A stretch of 64,000 bases of DNA from Candidatus Kapaibacterium sp. (GTDB lineage Bacteria > Bacteroidota > Ignavibacteria > Kapaibacteriales > UBA7675). Within the stretch, counting starts at the first letter, position 1; each line of letters starts with the position of its first letter. Of this stretch, positions 46,801-55,800 are shown piece after piece. Both the position numbers and the translations under genes were made by a program. The notes beneath the pieces were generated by a model. That model worked only from the letters and a program-made list of their open reading frames with translations. It ran no database searches and was not told the DNA's origin. The stretch is taken from NCBI GenBank assembly GCA_028284775.1, contig JANQRB010000040.1:37564-101563 (forward strand). Reading direction: 5' to 3'.

Positions 46801-49355
46801 ACCCGCCGTCGCTGTCGACGACAAGTCCGACGCTTACCAGCGTCGAGAATCGTTCGACGACCACCGTCCTGAGCTTGAGCGATGTCGATACACCCTTTGC
46901 GAATTTACTCCTGTCGGCTACGTCGAGCAATCAAAGTCTGCTGCCCGATGCCGGTCTGGCATTCAGCGCGACGGCAGCGACAATGCAACTGTCTATTACG
47001 AGCGCCTGCGCGCAATCCGGCTCGGCCTTGATAACAGTGAGAGTTTCCGATGGCGAATTCAGCAGCACGACAAGTTTTAACCTCATCGTGCAGGCCGTGA
47101 CGGCGCTAAGCATCAGCGGAAGCACCTGCGGCTGTCCCGGTGTTAACTACAGCTACACGGTGGTGCCGGCGTTACCGAGCGCGACACACAACTGGACGGT
47201 GGATGGCGGCGCAATTGTCAGCGGCCAGGGCACGCCGAGTGTGAATATCCGCTGGGAGCAGGGGGCGGCGGCATCGCTTGTCGTTACGCGCAATACACTG
47301 GCCGGCTGTAGTACGACAAGTCTCCTGACTGTGACGCCTAAGTCGGTTCAGGCTATAATGGATTATTCACAGACGAGTGCGGCCGGCGTGACGCTCGCGG
47401 TACTTGCCAATGACCTCGGTACTGACTTAACACTTGAGAGTGTTGAAGACCCACATGGCGGACTTGCGAGCGTCAAGGGATCAACGATCGAATACAGGCC
47501 CGACAGTGGCTTTTATGGAGTTGATACCTTCAGCTATACTCTCGAATCCGGCGATGGCTGTCGCGCGACCGGGGCAATTGTCGCCGTCGTGACCGAGGCG
47601 GGCAATGAGCCGGTTAACCTGGAGTTTCTGGCACATTATAAAAACCGCCGCAACGGTCTGCGCGGCTTACGGCAGGCCGCAGACGTGGCGATCAGCGCCG
47701 ACGGCCGTCACGTTTATGCCTCCGGGCGCGGCGATCACTCCCTGGCCATGTTCAACCGTGACCTTACAAGCGGAACACTGAGCTACATCGGCCGGGTGCG
47801 ACAGGGTGCGGGTGGTGTCTCCGGTCTGAAATATCCCTTCGGACTGGATCTCAGTCCCGACGGCCGCCAGCTCTATGCAGCGGGCTACGCACAGCACAGT
47901 ATACTGGTTTTTGACCGGGACAAGGGGAGCGGCGCGCTCAGCTTTGCCGGTCGGAAGAGGCAGGGTGCCAGCGAGGGCACGGCAAGCATCGACGGCATTA
48001 TAGGACCGCGCGATGTGGCTGTGAGCCCCGACGGCCGCAACGTCTACGCAGTCGGTTTCGCGGGTCATACGCTGGCTGTCTTCGAGCGCCTCCCTGGCAG
48101 CGGCCAACTGATCTGGATGGAACGCCACAAAGACGGCCTGGGGGGCGTCGATGGCCTGCGCAATGCGCTCGCGGTCACGGTTGCGCCGGACGGCCGTCAT
48201 GTTTATGTAGCCGGCAATGGCGATGATGCGGTGGCAGTATTCAGCAGATCTTTGACGGACGGCGCTCTAAGCTTCGTGGAAAGGCAGAGAGACGGGGTGA
48301 TGGGCGTCGATGGACTGGCCGGCGTCTCTGCAATCGCCGTCAGCCCGAATGGCCGTTTCCTGCTGGCATCGGCAATCGATGACGACGCCCTGACGGTGTT
48401 CAGCCGCAACCCGACCAGCGGCGCATTAACATTTATAGCGCGGTATCGCGACGGTATCGACGGAGTCGATGGGCTCAAGGGCGCCAATGACCTGGCCATC
48501 AGTCCTGACGGACGCCATGTCTGGACGGCGGCTTTAACGGATGACGCGCTTGCCCTCTTCGAATGCGACCCGGATACCGGCCTGCTTACCTGGCTGGAGA
48601 TGGCGCAGGACGGACAAGGCGGCGTCGACGGCCTCGACAGAGCGCATGGCCTGACGCTTGATCCTCGCAGCCGGCACATCTACTGCGCAGGAATGAGCGA
48701 CGATGCGCTTGCCGCTTTCTTCCGCAACAGAGCGCCCCTGGCCTTTGATGATGCCGCCGGCAGCGTCGCACTAAACAACAGTCTGCTTATCAGCCCGCTC
48801 GGCAACGACGGCGACACGGACGGGCACAGTCTGAGCATTACGAATGTAACCGGCGCAAGCCTCGGAACGACATCCATCAGCGGCGGCGGTCTCACGATTG
48901 ACTACGATGCGGGCGCCGCCGCGGGGTCGGACAACTTCAGCTATACCGTCACAGATAACCACGGCGCGACCTCGACGGCAGCGGTGACGCTGAATGTCGT
49001 ATTGCCGAAGCTCGGAATTGGCCCGGCTGGAGAGACTTCCCGTAGCGGCAGCGGAATAGAAAGTGCGATGTTGCGTGTGGAAGTGAGTCCGAATCCGGTA
49101 GAACACGATGCGGAGCTTCGGATCGATATCGGCACCGGCGCCGCTGTTAACGTCCGGATAGTAAAGCTCAACGGCGCTCTGATGGCTGAATTCGAGTGTC
49201 CGGAAACCTTAAGGGGCGCACATCGCTTGCTTTGGCGGGCCCGCTCCGCCGACGGCGGCCCATTTGCAGCCGGGGTCTACCTGATCATTGTTCAATACCC
49301 GGGAGAAGATGGTACACTGAAGCGAGCTGAGCGCAAATTTCTTGTTAATCCCTGA
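43821..49355 (+). CDS. Giant T9SS surface protein: beta-helix, six cadherin-like repeats, lactonase-like propeller
   Basis: An 1844-residue product from the ATG at 43821, chosen for GGTGGAG upstream and the signal peptide that follows (cleavage near ASA-AEQ). Residues 30-370 are a choice-of-anchor Q beta-helix (GAGSLRQAILDAAAGDIVV to SGAFELDG). A Big_5/Ig-like domain (374-484) and six cadherin-like repeats of about 101 residues (490-1094; SDVDTPFN, PVNDAPL) follow. The common cassette comes last: PKD-like (1095-1172, GGAIVSGQGTPSVNIRWEQG), Ig-like (1177-1257), seven-bladed lactonase-like propeller (1267-1635), cadherin-like (1639-1727) and sorting domain (1747-1844). Repeats 2 and 3 are almost identical at DNA level. 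It is the fourth paralogue, probably a surface adhesin. Confidence 0.88.
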   Translation: MRELRSGFTTLMLAFLMMMALSARASAAEQTVVNLNNNGAGSLRQAILDAAAGDIVVFSTGGTITLSSRIDITKDLTIQGPGVCELTVSGNNAVPVFRIDGADVTINSLRIANGRETSAIDFGGIDFVGGGGVRVFANATLEMNECEVVDCSALHAAGEQSIGAGIYTLGDVTIRRCTFVGNNHATSSNGFGGGGIALEGVLTATIEDCTFSGNSAATGSSSTGGGMLVDAFNGNLTANIINCTFYNNSTDGAFGGGIQQAEFNGNCQVNNQNNIFQANGGRSHHLLVGTVNTSGGGNIYDDVPTASTVGSDQTSTSPGVNTILAFNGGPTRTHALNSSSNAVNAGIATGASLRDQRNFTRFGAHDSGAFELDGSFSYDALSPADDADNVAVDANLLLTFDHLTTTATGNIEIRQTVGNILFESIPLSDARVTGDNTKSITINPSGTLAASTAYHVIVPTSAFSSVLGESFEGIAVNSEWNFMTAAPANTPPVIATSATAFSIDEDVVTTLAVTLSDAESATSALLMSATSSNQALLPDANLTQVGATQATTLFRTTLATNQVGSVVVTFTADDGAASASTMITLTVNPINDAPLVAVSSALVTTAEDASTALSLQVSDVDTPFNLLILSATSSNQSLVADGGLSFGATGATTTLFIVPVTNATGQAAITVTVDDGVTTGSTSFTLTVNPVNDAPLISTNNTVLTTDEDFATSASFTLSDVDTPFNQLLLTATSSDQSVLADGGLSFGATGATTTLFIVPVTNATGQAAITVTVDDGVTTGSTSFTLTVNPVNDAPLVSVSGMTVTTEDASTSLSMKVSDVDTPFNSLILTATSANQSVVADGGISFGATGATTTLFVTPVTNASGQAAITVTVDDGSSTGTTSFTLTVNPANDAPLVSVTSAIATAEDTSTSLSMIVSDVDTPFSNLILSATSSNQALLPDSGIVFGATAATTSLILHPASDANGQALVTVTVDDGVSTVSTSFTLTVSPVNDPPSLSTTSPTLTSVENRSTTTVLSLSDVDTPFANLLLSATSSNQSLLPDAGLAFSATAATMQLSITSACAQSGSALITVRVSDGEFSSTTSFNLIVQAVTALSISGSTCGCPGVNYSYTVVPALPSATHNWTVDGGAIVSGQGTPSVNIRWEQGAAASLVVTRNTLAGCSTTSLLTVTPKSVQAIMDYSQTSAAGVTLAVLANDLGTDLTLESVEDPHGGLASVKGSTIEYRPDSGFYGVDTFSYTLESGDGCRATGAIVAVVTEAGNEPVNLEFLAHYKNRRNGLRGLRQAADVAISADGRHVYASGRGDHSLAMFNRDLTSGTLSYIGRVRQGAGGVSGLKYPFGLDLSPDGRQLYAAGYAQHSILVFDRDKGSGALSFAGRKRQGASEGTASIDGIIGPRDVAVSPDGRNVYAVGFAGHTLAVFERLPGSGQLIWMERHKDGLGGVDGLRNALAVTVAPDGRHVYVAGNGDDAVAVFSRSLTDGALSFVERQRDGVMGVDGLAGVSAIAVSPNGRFLLASAIDDDALTVFSRNPTSGALTFIARYRDGIDGVDGLKGANDLAISPDGRHVWTAALTDDALALFECDPDTGLLTWLEMAQDGQGGVDGLDRAHGLTLDPRSRHIYCAGMSDDALAAFFRNRAPLAFDDAAGSVALNNSLLISPLGNDGDTDGHSLSITNVTGASLGTTSISGGGLTIDYDAGAAAGSDNFSYTVTDNHGATSTAAVTLNVVLPKLGIGPAGETSRSGSGIESAMLRVEVSPNPVEHDAELRIDIGTGAAVNVRIVKLNGALMAEFECPETLRGAHRLLWRARSADGGPFAAGVYLIIVQYPGEDGTLKRAERKFLVNP
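45600..46206 (+). repeat. Two near-identical 303-base repeats inside the giant gene
   Basis: The second halves of cadherin-like repeats 2 and 3 (about 45745-45905 and 46048-46208) are identical over more than 75 bases. They then differ only at third codon positions. The period of 303 bases equals 101 codons. This indicates recent duplication or gene conversion. Confidence 0.7.
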
Positions 49356-49528
49356 AAAAGAGAAATCATCTGTCATGCATGATATTGTGGCATCAATACG
49401 AGACGAAGTCGCGTATTGACGTGAAGGTGAATTCGCTTCTTGTTCAGACGCCTTTGGATCAATGTTGAGTGCCGTTGCTGATCGCTGTCAGCAGAGAGAC
49501 ATTGCCTTTCTCGGTTAAGGCCGAAATG

Positions 49529-50143
49529 TTAAAATTGTTTGCGAAGAAAGACGCCGGGATTGCATTCCGCCCGTTCATAGTTCCTGCCGAGCCCGGCGAG
49601 GTTAAGCGCCAGGCCGAATTGATAACCGGCAGTTTCGAGCCCGGCGCGCAGGCGTTGTACGCTTGCAATATGTCCGTCGGCATTAAAGCTTGAAAAGAGT
49701 TCCAGGCCGGTGAACAGCTGCCAGTTTTCAGTGAGGACCGGCGTGAAGCGCAGTATCGAAAACCAGGTGTAGCTCGGGTCGGACTTCACTGCAATCGAAG
49801 CAAGTGCGTAGATCATGAATCCGGAGCTACGGCTAAAGAAATGAGGGCCGGCCTCGGCGCCTGCTCCATTCGTTGCAATTCGTCCCAGCAGGGTCGTACC
49901 GAATCCCGAGGCCGTCGTGTAGTTAAGATAGGCGCCGCTAAACAGATTGGTCTGTTCCGAATAGTCCACGGTGGCGCGCGAGCGGCTGAACAGCGTCCAT
50001 TCGAAGTTGTCGTCGAGCGCCTCCAGCCACTGCGCGTCGGCGAAGATGCCTTCGCCACCGGCCATGACTTCGAGGCTCTGGCTGACGAGCGGCAGTAGCT
50101 GCCCGGGAAGCAGCGTTACACACAGCAGCAGAAGTTTTAGCAT
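49529..50143 (-). CDS. Small outer-membrane beta-barrel-like protein
   Basis: About 204 residues from the ATG at 50143. The frame continues to a GTG at 50173, but the signal peptide starts at MLKLLLLCVTLLPG. The mature part alternates polar and hydrophobic residues in strands (WTLFSRSRATVDYSEQ, GAYLNYTTASGFGTTLLG, WFSILRFTPVLTENW) and ends in phenylalanine, as outer-membrane barrels do. I do not recognise the family. It is 75 bases downstream of the exported DJ-1 protein on the same strand, so it is probably the last gene of a three-gene operon. Confidence 0.65.
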   Translation of the reverse strand: MLKLLLLCVTLLPGQLLPLVSQSLEVMAGGEGIFADAQWLEALDDNFEWTLFSRSRATVDYSEQTNLFSGAYLNYTTASGFGTTLLGRIATNGAGAEAGPHFFSRSSGFMIYALASIAVKSDPSYTWFSILRFTPVLTENWQLFTGLELFSSFNADGHIASVQRLRAGLETAGYQFGLALNLAGLGRNYERAECNPGVFLRKQF

Positions 50144-50218
50144 AGGAAGGAGGGGACTGAAGAGCGGGCGCACCTGTGACCTTGCGCCCGCCCGTATTCA
50201 AAGTCGATAGATTTGAGA

Positions 50219-51082
50219 TTAATTGTCCTGCGACAACATGTCGAGCAGTAACTTCGCTGCCGCGGCTCCGGAGTTCTGCTGCTGACCGGTAACGAGGTTT
50301 CCGTCCTGAATCGCATAGGGCGTGAAGGGGCTTTTAACTTTAAATGTCGTATTGGCCATCTTGCGTGCTTCACTTTCGATCCAGAAGGGCTGGATGCGCT
50401 TTCCGACCGCTTCATCGGCAATTTGTTCCTCGCTGTCGGCGAAGCCGGTCCAGGTTTTGCCTTCCACCAGATGCCGCCCGTTCGAGAGCTTGCAATCAAG
50501 CAATATTGCCGTGGCATGACAGACGGCCGCAGTTGGTTTGCCCGTTTCGTAGTAATCGGCGACAAACTGCATGAGCTCCTCATTGCCTCTGAAGGTATAC
50601 ATCGGCGACTGGCCGCCGACCAGGAAGATTGCCGCATAGTCGCCGGGATCGATATCCGCCAGTTTGTGCGTTGTTTTAGTTAATTCCATCAGTGCCGGCG
50701 TATTGATGAATCCCATTGAGATCCAGTCGGAGCTCGAATAACCGCTGGCGTGACGGGGATCGCTGTAGCTGTCGAATTCGATCGGTCCGCCATCGGGGCT
50801 TGCAATATCCACATGATAGCCGGCCTGGGTAAACTCAAGATAGGGATGGGTTAATTCGGCGGTCCAGCAACCAATCGGCCAACCCGTTTGCGGCGAGACC
50901 GCGGGATTAGCCGCGATCATAAGGATTTTGCCCCTGGCTTCAGAACTGCCATGTCCGGCTGCCTCGCCGACTATCTCCTTTATTGCCGCTGCATCGGATT
51001 CGAGGCCATACAAGGAAGCGGTTTGTGGGTGGCCCGTGTGCATCAGTCCGAAGGCCGCCAGTAAAAATAGAAGTTTTTTCAT
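50219..51082 (-). CDS. Exported DJ-1/PfpI (Hsp31-like) family protein
   Basis: A 287-residue product with an N-terminal signal peptide (MKKLLFLLAAFGLMHTGHP), so it acts outside the cytoplasm. The DJ-1/PfpI fold has the nucleophile elbow AAVCHATAIL with Cys188-His189. The conserved acid is Glu76 in WTAELTHPY. Members serve as glyoxalase III, deglycase or chaperone; which applies is not clear. It is a close paralogue of the next gene upstream (21-base gap) and shares GKTWTGFADSEEQ and GQQQ-S-GAAAA-L. A periplasmic and a cytoplasmic version in one operon is unusual. Confidence 0.88.
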   Translation of the reverse strand: MKKLLFLLAAFGLMHTGHPQTASLYGLESDAAAIKEIVGEAAGHGSSEARGKILMIAANPAVSPQTGWPIGCWTAELTHPYLEFTQAGYHVDIASPDGGPIEFDSYSDPRHASGYSSSDWISMGFINTPALMELTKTTHKLADIDPGDYAAIFLVGGQSPMYTFRGNEELMQFVADYYETGKPTAAVCHATAILLDCKLSNGRHLVEGKTWTGFADSEEQIADEAVGKRIQPFWIESEARKMANTTFKVKSPFTPYAIQDGNLVTGQQQNSGAAAAKLLLDMLSQDN

Positions 51083-51103
51083 AGTGTTGATTGTTTGTAT
51101 TTG

Positions 51104-51847
51104 TTAAACACCTAAGGCTTCAATGACAAGTCTGGCGGCTGCCGCGCCCGAATACTGCTGCTGCCCGGTTATCAGATTGCCGTCGCGAACAGCAAAAGGC
51201 CTGAACAAGCCGCCCTTAATGAAATTTGTGTCGGGAATCTTGCGCGCTTCTTCTTCGATCCAGAATGGTTGTATTTTCTGCCCGATAAAATTATCGGCAT
51301 ACTGTTCTTCGCTGTCGGCGAAGCCGGTCCAGGTTTTGCCTTTTACCAACAGCGAGCCATCAGATGTTTTGCAGCGTAAAAGCAGACAGGTAGCGTGACA
51401 GACGGCGGCCGCGACCTTGCCGGCCTCGATGAAGCCCGCAAACAGCTTGTGCAGCTCTTCGTTGTCGATAAAGGTATACATCGGCGACTGGCCACCGACG
51501 AGAAAAATGGCGTCGAAGTCCTCCACTTTTAACAATTCGATTGCCTTCGTGTTTTCCAGCATCTTCATGTGCCGGGGCGACTTCTTGAATCCAAGCGAAA
51601 TAATGTCATGAGCGGAATAGCCGCTTTCATCTTCGGGGTCGCTAAAACTGTCGGCCAGCAAGGTGCCGCCCGCCGGTGAAAAGAGCTCAAGCTCATAGGC
51701 TCGCTCGCTGAATTCCCAATAGGGATGACTTAACTCTGCCCACCAGAAACCGATTGGCCAGCCCGTACGGCTGCTTGTAGCGGGATTGGCGGCCACGAGT
51801 GCAACTCGCTTCCGCTTCGCGGGCATTACATTGATGTTTGCGCTCAT
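51104..51847 (-). CDS. Cytoplasmic DJ-1/PfpI (Hsp31-like) family protein
   Basis: A 247-residue product from the ATG at 51847, with AGG seven bases upstream. The frame opens at 51949, but the extra 34 residues are not family-like. There is no signal peptide. The nucleophile is Cys150 in AAAVCHATCLLL, and the acid is Glu38 in WWAELSHPY. It is paralogous to the exported protein at 50219, which follows after 21 bases. The likely role is in detoxifying reactive carbonyls or repair of glycated molecules; this is family inference only. Confidence 0.87.
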   Translation of the reverse strand: MSANINVMPAKRKRVALVAANPATSSRTGWPIGFWWAELSHPYWEFSERAYELELFSPAGGTLLADSFSDPEDESGYSAHDIISLGFKKSPRHMKMLENTKAIELLKVEDFDAIFLVGGQSPMYTFIDNEELHKLFAGFIEAGKVAAAVCHATCLLLRCKTSDGSLLVKGKTWTGFADSEEQYADNFIGQKIQPFWIEEEARKIPDTNFIKGGLFRPFAVRDGNLITGQQQYSGAAAARLVIEALGV

Positions 51848-52853
51848 TTTTGCCTGCGTTGTTCGTGAGTACTTTGCTGAGTTTGTATGCCACAAATATC
51901 CGATCGATAAGAGGAATTGTTCAAGTACATACATTTTGGTGTGATACATACCTTGTTGATAGTTTGGGAAAAATCGACAAAATCAACAGTTTCTCTGAAT
52001 CTCAAACTTTGTCAAAGAAAATTTTTATAGGTATACCACCCCTTAAGGTAAGGGGAGGTTGGGAGGGGTTATGAGTATTTATGGACTTCTTAACTCCCCT
52101 AACCCCTCTTTCAAAAAAGAGGGGGATTTGAAAACAACTAATTTGACAAAGCACTGGTCTCCAAAAACTATCCTAAGTTTTCATCGACCCGCAAAGGGAG
52201 ACTGGCGGGGAAAGAGAGCGATTTTTCGGTTTCGGATTCCACTCGAAGAGCACAAGTGTCTGCGGCGCAGGCAGGCTCGCAACCTTGCCATTTCAGCAGT
52301 TATCTCGGAATACTCCGCCTTGGGCTGTGCCTCCCGTGTACGACTATGTACTCGTCCTGCACGCCTACCCGCCGGATGTACACACTTGCTCAACCGCGTT
52401 TGACAATGGCAGCCCCGTAGCATAAATAGTGGCGGTGCTGCCCTGCCAACCTAACAGAAGCGGTTGCGCCGGGAAGAGAAGCACGATTGTTTACGGCATC
52501 CCGGCCGCTGCTAGGCGGCAGCCGCTGCCAGGCCTCGTCATTAACAATATTGCCAGCTGCGGAGCAGTACTTCACACATGGACCAGCGAACTGCAGCCCT
52601 GACAGGCAGTATTTGATGGCGGACGACTTGTTTCATTTTACCCTCCGTTGCTCTTGTTAAACGGCAGGCGGAGCATTGCCTTAATTGCTGCCGGACTTCA
52701 AGGACGGCGACGGGCCCAGCCGGATTCTCGCCGGGGTCACACACTGAGAATCCCGCTCCGGTTTGTAAACACTCTCAAACACTGGCATGCCATCGCATAG
52801 CGAGTCATGCACATAATTTAATCCATCTAACTTTTCTTAGTAAGGACAGTCTT
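51848..52853. other. Intergenic region between divergent genes
   Basis: Apart from the MITE-like element at 52007-52151 I see no gene. Short frames around 52180-52745 lack family resemblance. Confidence 0.4.
52007..52151 (+). mobile_element. MITE-like palindromic element, copy 2
   Basis: About 145 bases, starting CTTTGTCAAAG and ending TTTGACAAAG. The same hairpin-rich core as the element at 20605 is present: GGTAAGGGGAGG, GGGAGGGGTTA, AACTCCCCTAACCCCTC and AGAGGGGGA. I estimate about 85% identity between the copies by eye. No clear target duplication flanks this one. Confidence 0.65.
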
Positions 52854-55800
52854 ATGACGTCACACAAGATTCGAATTCCTGCATTGGCAATGTATGTACG
52901 ACAGGGCCGCGAGTTGCCGGCCATAAAGCGCTGGTGTGCCCTGGCGGCGGCAATGATCTTTCTCGCTGTACCCGCCTATACGCAATACCAGGCCTCCTAT
53001 GACTACGGCGGCAGCGGCGACGAAAGCGGAGTCGTTCAGTATGCGACGAGTCTGCACTATGGCAGCCAGACCGACGAAGAAGAATGGCTCTTTACCGTCC
53101 TGCAGGACGGCGACAACTTTATTGCCGGAGGCTTTGCCGAAACCGCCGGCGTGCGCCACCCGGCCATGGTTACGGTCGATCACAGATTGGAGAAGCTGAA
53201 TGATCTGCGCATTGATGTTCTCACTGAGTCGAGCGATTCTTACAACGTTTCCGGCGGCTTCGGCAATATTAAAGAAGTCCGGGTGATATCCGACGGATAC
53301 ATCGGCGCCGGTTATTCGGGACTTCTGGACAATGGCAACTTTAAAATCAAAGCGATTGTGGTTAAAACGGACAAAGATCTTAACATTGTAACGGCGCGCG
53401 CCTATCATGTTCCGGATGCTAAAGACTACCGTTTTTTCGGGATTCGCGAATACACCGACGCCAGCGGCAATCTGAAATATTATGCGGTCGGCAGCACCAA
53501 GTACGGCACGCCCGCGAAAAGCTATTGGTATATCGCCAGGTTAAACAGCAATCTCGATATGGAGTACGAATATGAGATTCAGGATGACGCCTGCAACCTG
53601 ATCGAAGGCGGCGCGCATGGTCTGTGTTTTGGTTATTCGGAAGGCAGCGTGCCGGACGGGACTCCGGTCTGCACGGCAACCAATACCTTGGAAAGTGTAA
53701 TGGTGGTGGGCAACAAGATCACCGACGGCAATCCGAGAGTAGGTATGGCGGTGAAATTCGACTTTTCGAATATCGACGGCAACCAGAACTCCACCGTCTG
53801 CGCCGATAGCGATCTGGAGATCGGTACCTCATACTATCCGGCCGGCTTTTTCGACCCCATCAATAACAGCGAGTTTTCCGTAGCCAACTGGGTCTGCCGA
53901 ACCGAAACGGAATTATCCGCCTCGCCGCACTGTCAGATTCATGGCATCGAGCAGGATATGGAGGGCGACTTTGTCATCGGAGTATCCGCGCACCATAAGC
54001 ATCTAGGGCCATTCTCGGACGCGCCGATCTGCCAGGCCGTGGTCAATACCGGTCATAAGGAATATCAGAGCGGTAGCCTGGTCCTGCATCTGCTGGATGA
54101 CGACCTGCTGGAAATATCCAAAAGGCATGTGGGGCACATCTCCGGCTTCGATCTTGACTTTAAACCGCACTTCGACTGGGACGGCAATGTCTTGGTGATG
54201 TCGACAACCGGCGACACCGGCAAGACGCTGATCCGGCCAAACGGCATCGACCGCTACCATGTTAACTATCTCCTCTTCAAAGCCAAAATCGATAAGACCG
54301 CTGCTCTGCCCGCGGATAAAATCACGCCGTCCTGGTACAAAATTTACGTCGGCGGCGCTTATCTCGTGCCCGGAAAATCAGGCAACGGCTGCGGCTTTAA
54401 CCTCTGTGTCACGAGCGACAATGACATCGTCGGCGTGGGCAATGACGGTCATGAACACGAAAACTGGGACTTCAGCAAAGTCAGCAACGACTGCGCAATG
54501 AACAACCTTGGCGCCTACCCGCCGAGCTGGGGTTCGACCGTGTTTCCGAATTCAGCCGGTAAAATCTATTCGGTTCAAACCGCCCTGACATCAGGCACGC
54601 ACCTCACCTGGGGACAGAATCACGTGGTGGAAGCTCGGGTCGTCGTCGAGCCCGGCTACACATTAGAGATTCCGATTACCGGCAACAACACGACCCGTTT
54701 CGTCGACCTGATGCAGATTGAGGAACGCGGCGGCGATCAGGGGCTGGATGGCGCTTCGATTTACGTCATGCCCGGCGGCAGGTTAATTCTCAGGAATCAG
54801 GCGCTGCTGCGCAACGCCGAATCTTCCGAGTGTTATACGCGCTGGCGGGGCGTGCAACTGGGAGACGGGACAATCTGGCCCGCCTACGCCCAGTTGCTCA
54901 TGGAAAACAGCACGATTGAAAACGCCGATGTGGGAGTCGATGTGCAATCGGGCATCATCGATTGCAGCAATAATGATATCCTGAATCCCTCATCGGTCGG
55001 TCATCACTTTGACAACACCGTGAACTTCATTAACAACCGCGAGGCCATTAAATACCATGCGGGCTCGACGGATGGCGCGCAGAACGTCTTTAGATTCGTC
55101 AACTTTTATGCCGACGCCAGTGTGAGATACAACGGCCAGAGTATGGATCGTTTTGTGAGTATGGAGCATATCAACGGCATCGTTATGAGAGGCTGTAATT
55201 TTGAAAACAGCTACTACGACAAACGAGGCCTGTTAAGCGGCATCAACACTTTCAGCTCGTCCCTGGATCTCATGATCGGCGACTACGGTGCGCAGCCTCA
55301 ATGCGGCCCTGTCGGTCGGCCCTGTCGCTTCGTCGGTCTCAAGCATGGCGTCAGGCATAGCAGCGACACCTTCGACCCGGTCGATCTGCTGCGGGTGGCG
55401 GAATGTGAATTTTTCAATGTCAGGAACCCGATTCTGACCGGAGGCTCGATCAACTCGTTTATCTATCGCAACAAAATTGACTGGCTAAACATGCCGCCGG
55501 AGCTTAGCGGTTACAAGTTCGGAATCTTTGCCTCCTGGGCCTGGGGTGCCGACCTTATCGAAAACACGATTATCAACGATGATCAGGATGCCTTCCTCGG
55601 GCTCTACTCCGAGCAGACTTCCTGGGATCCCTCCTTTACCGTTTTCACCTCCGGGAACTGGGTGGAGGAGAAAACAGCCGGCAATGCGAGCAAGGCTTAC
55701 CGTACCTTCGGCGACAATTCCTACATGCAGATTGCCTGCAACAATTATACCCAGATGCAGCAGGATTGGGATATCAACGGCAATCTGCCTGACCAGGGCA

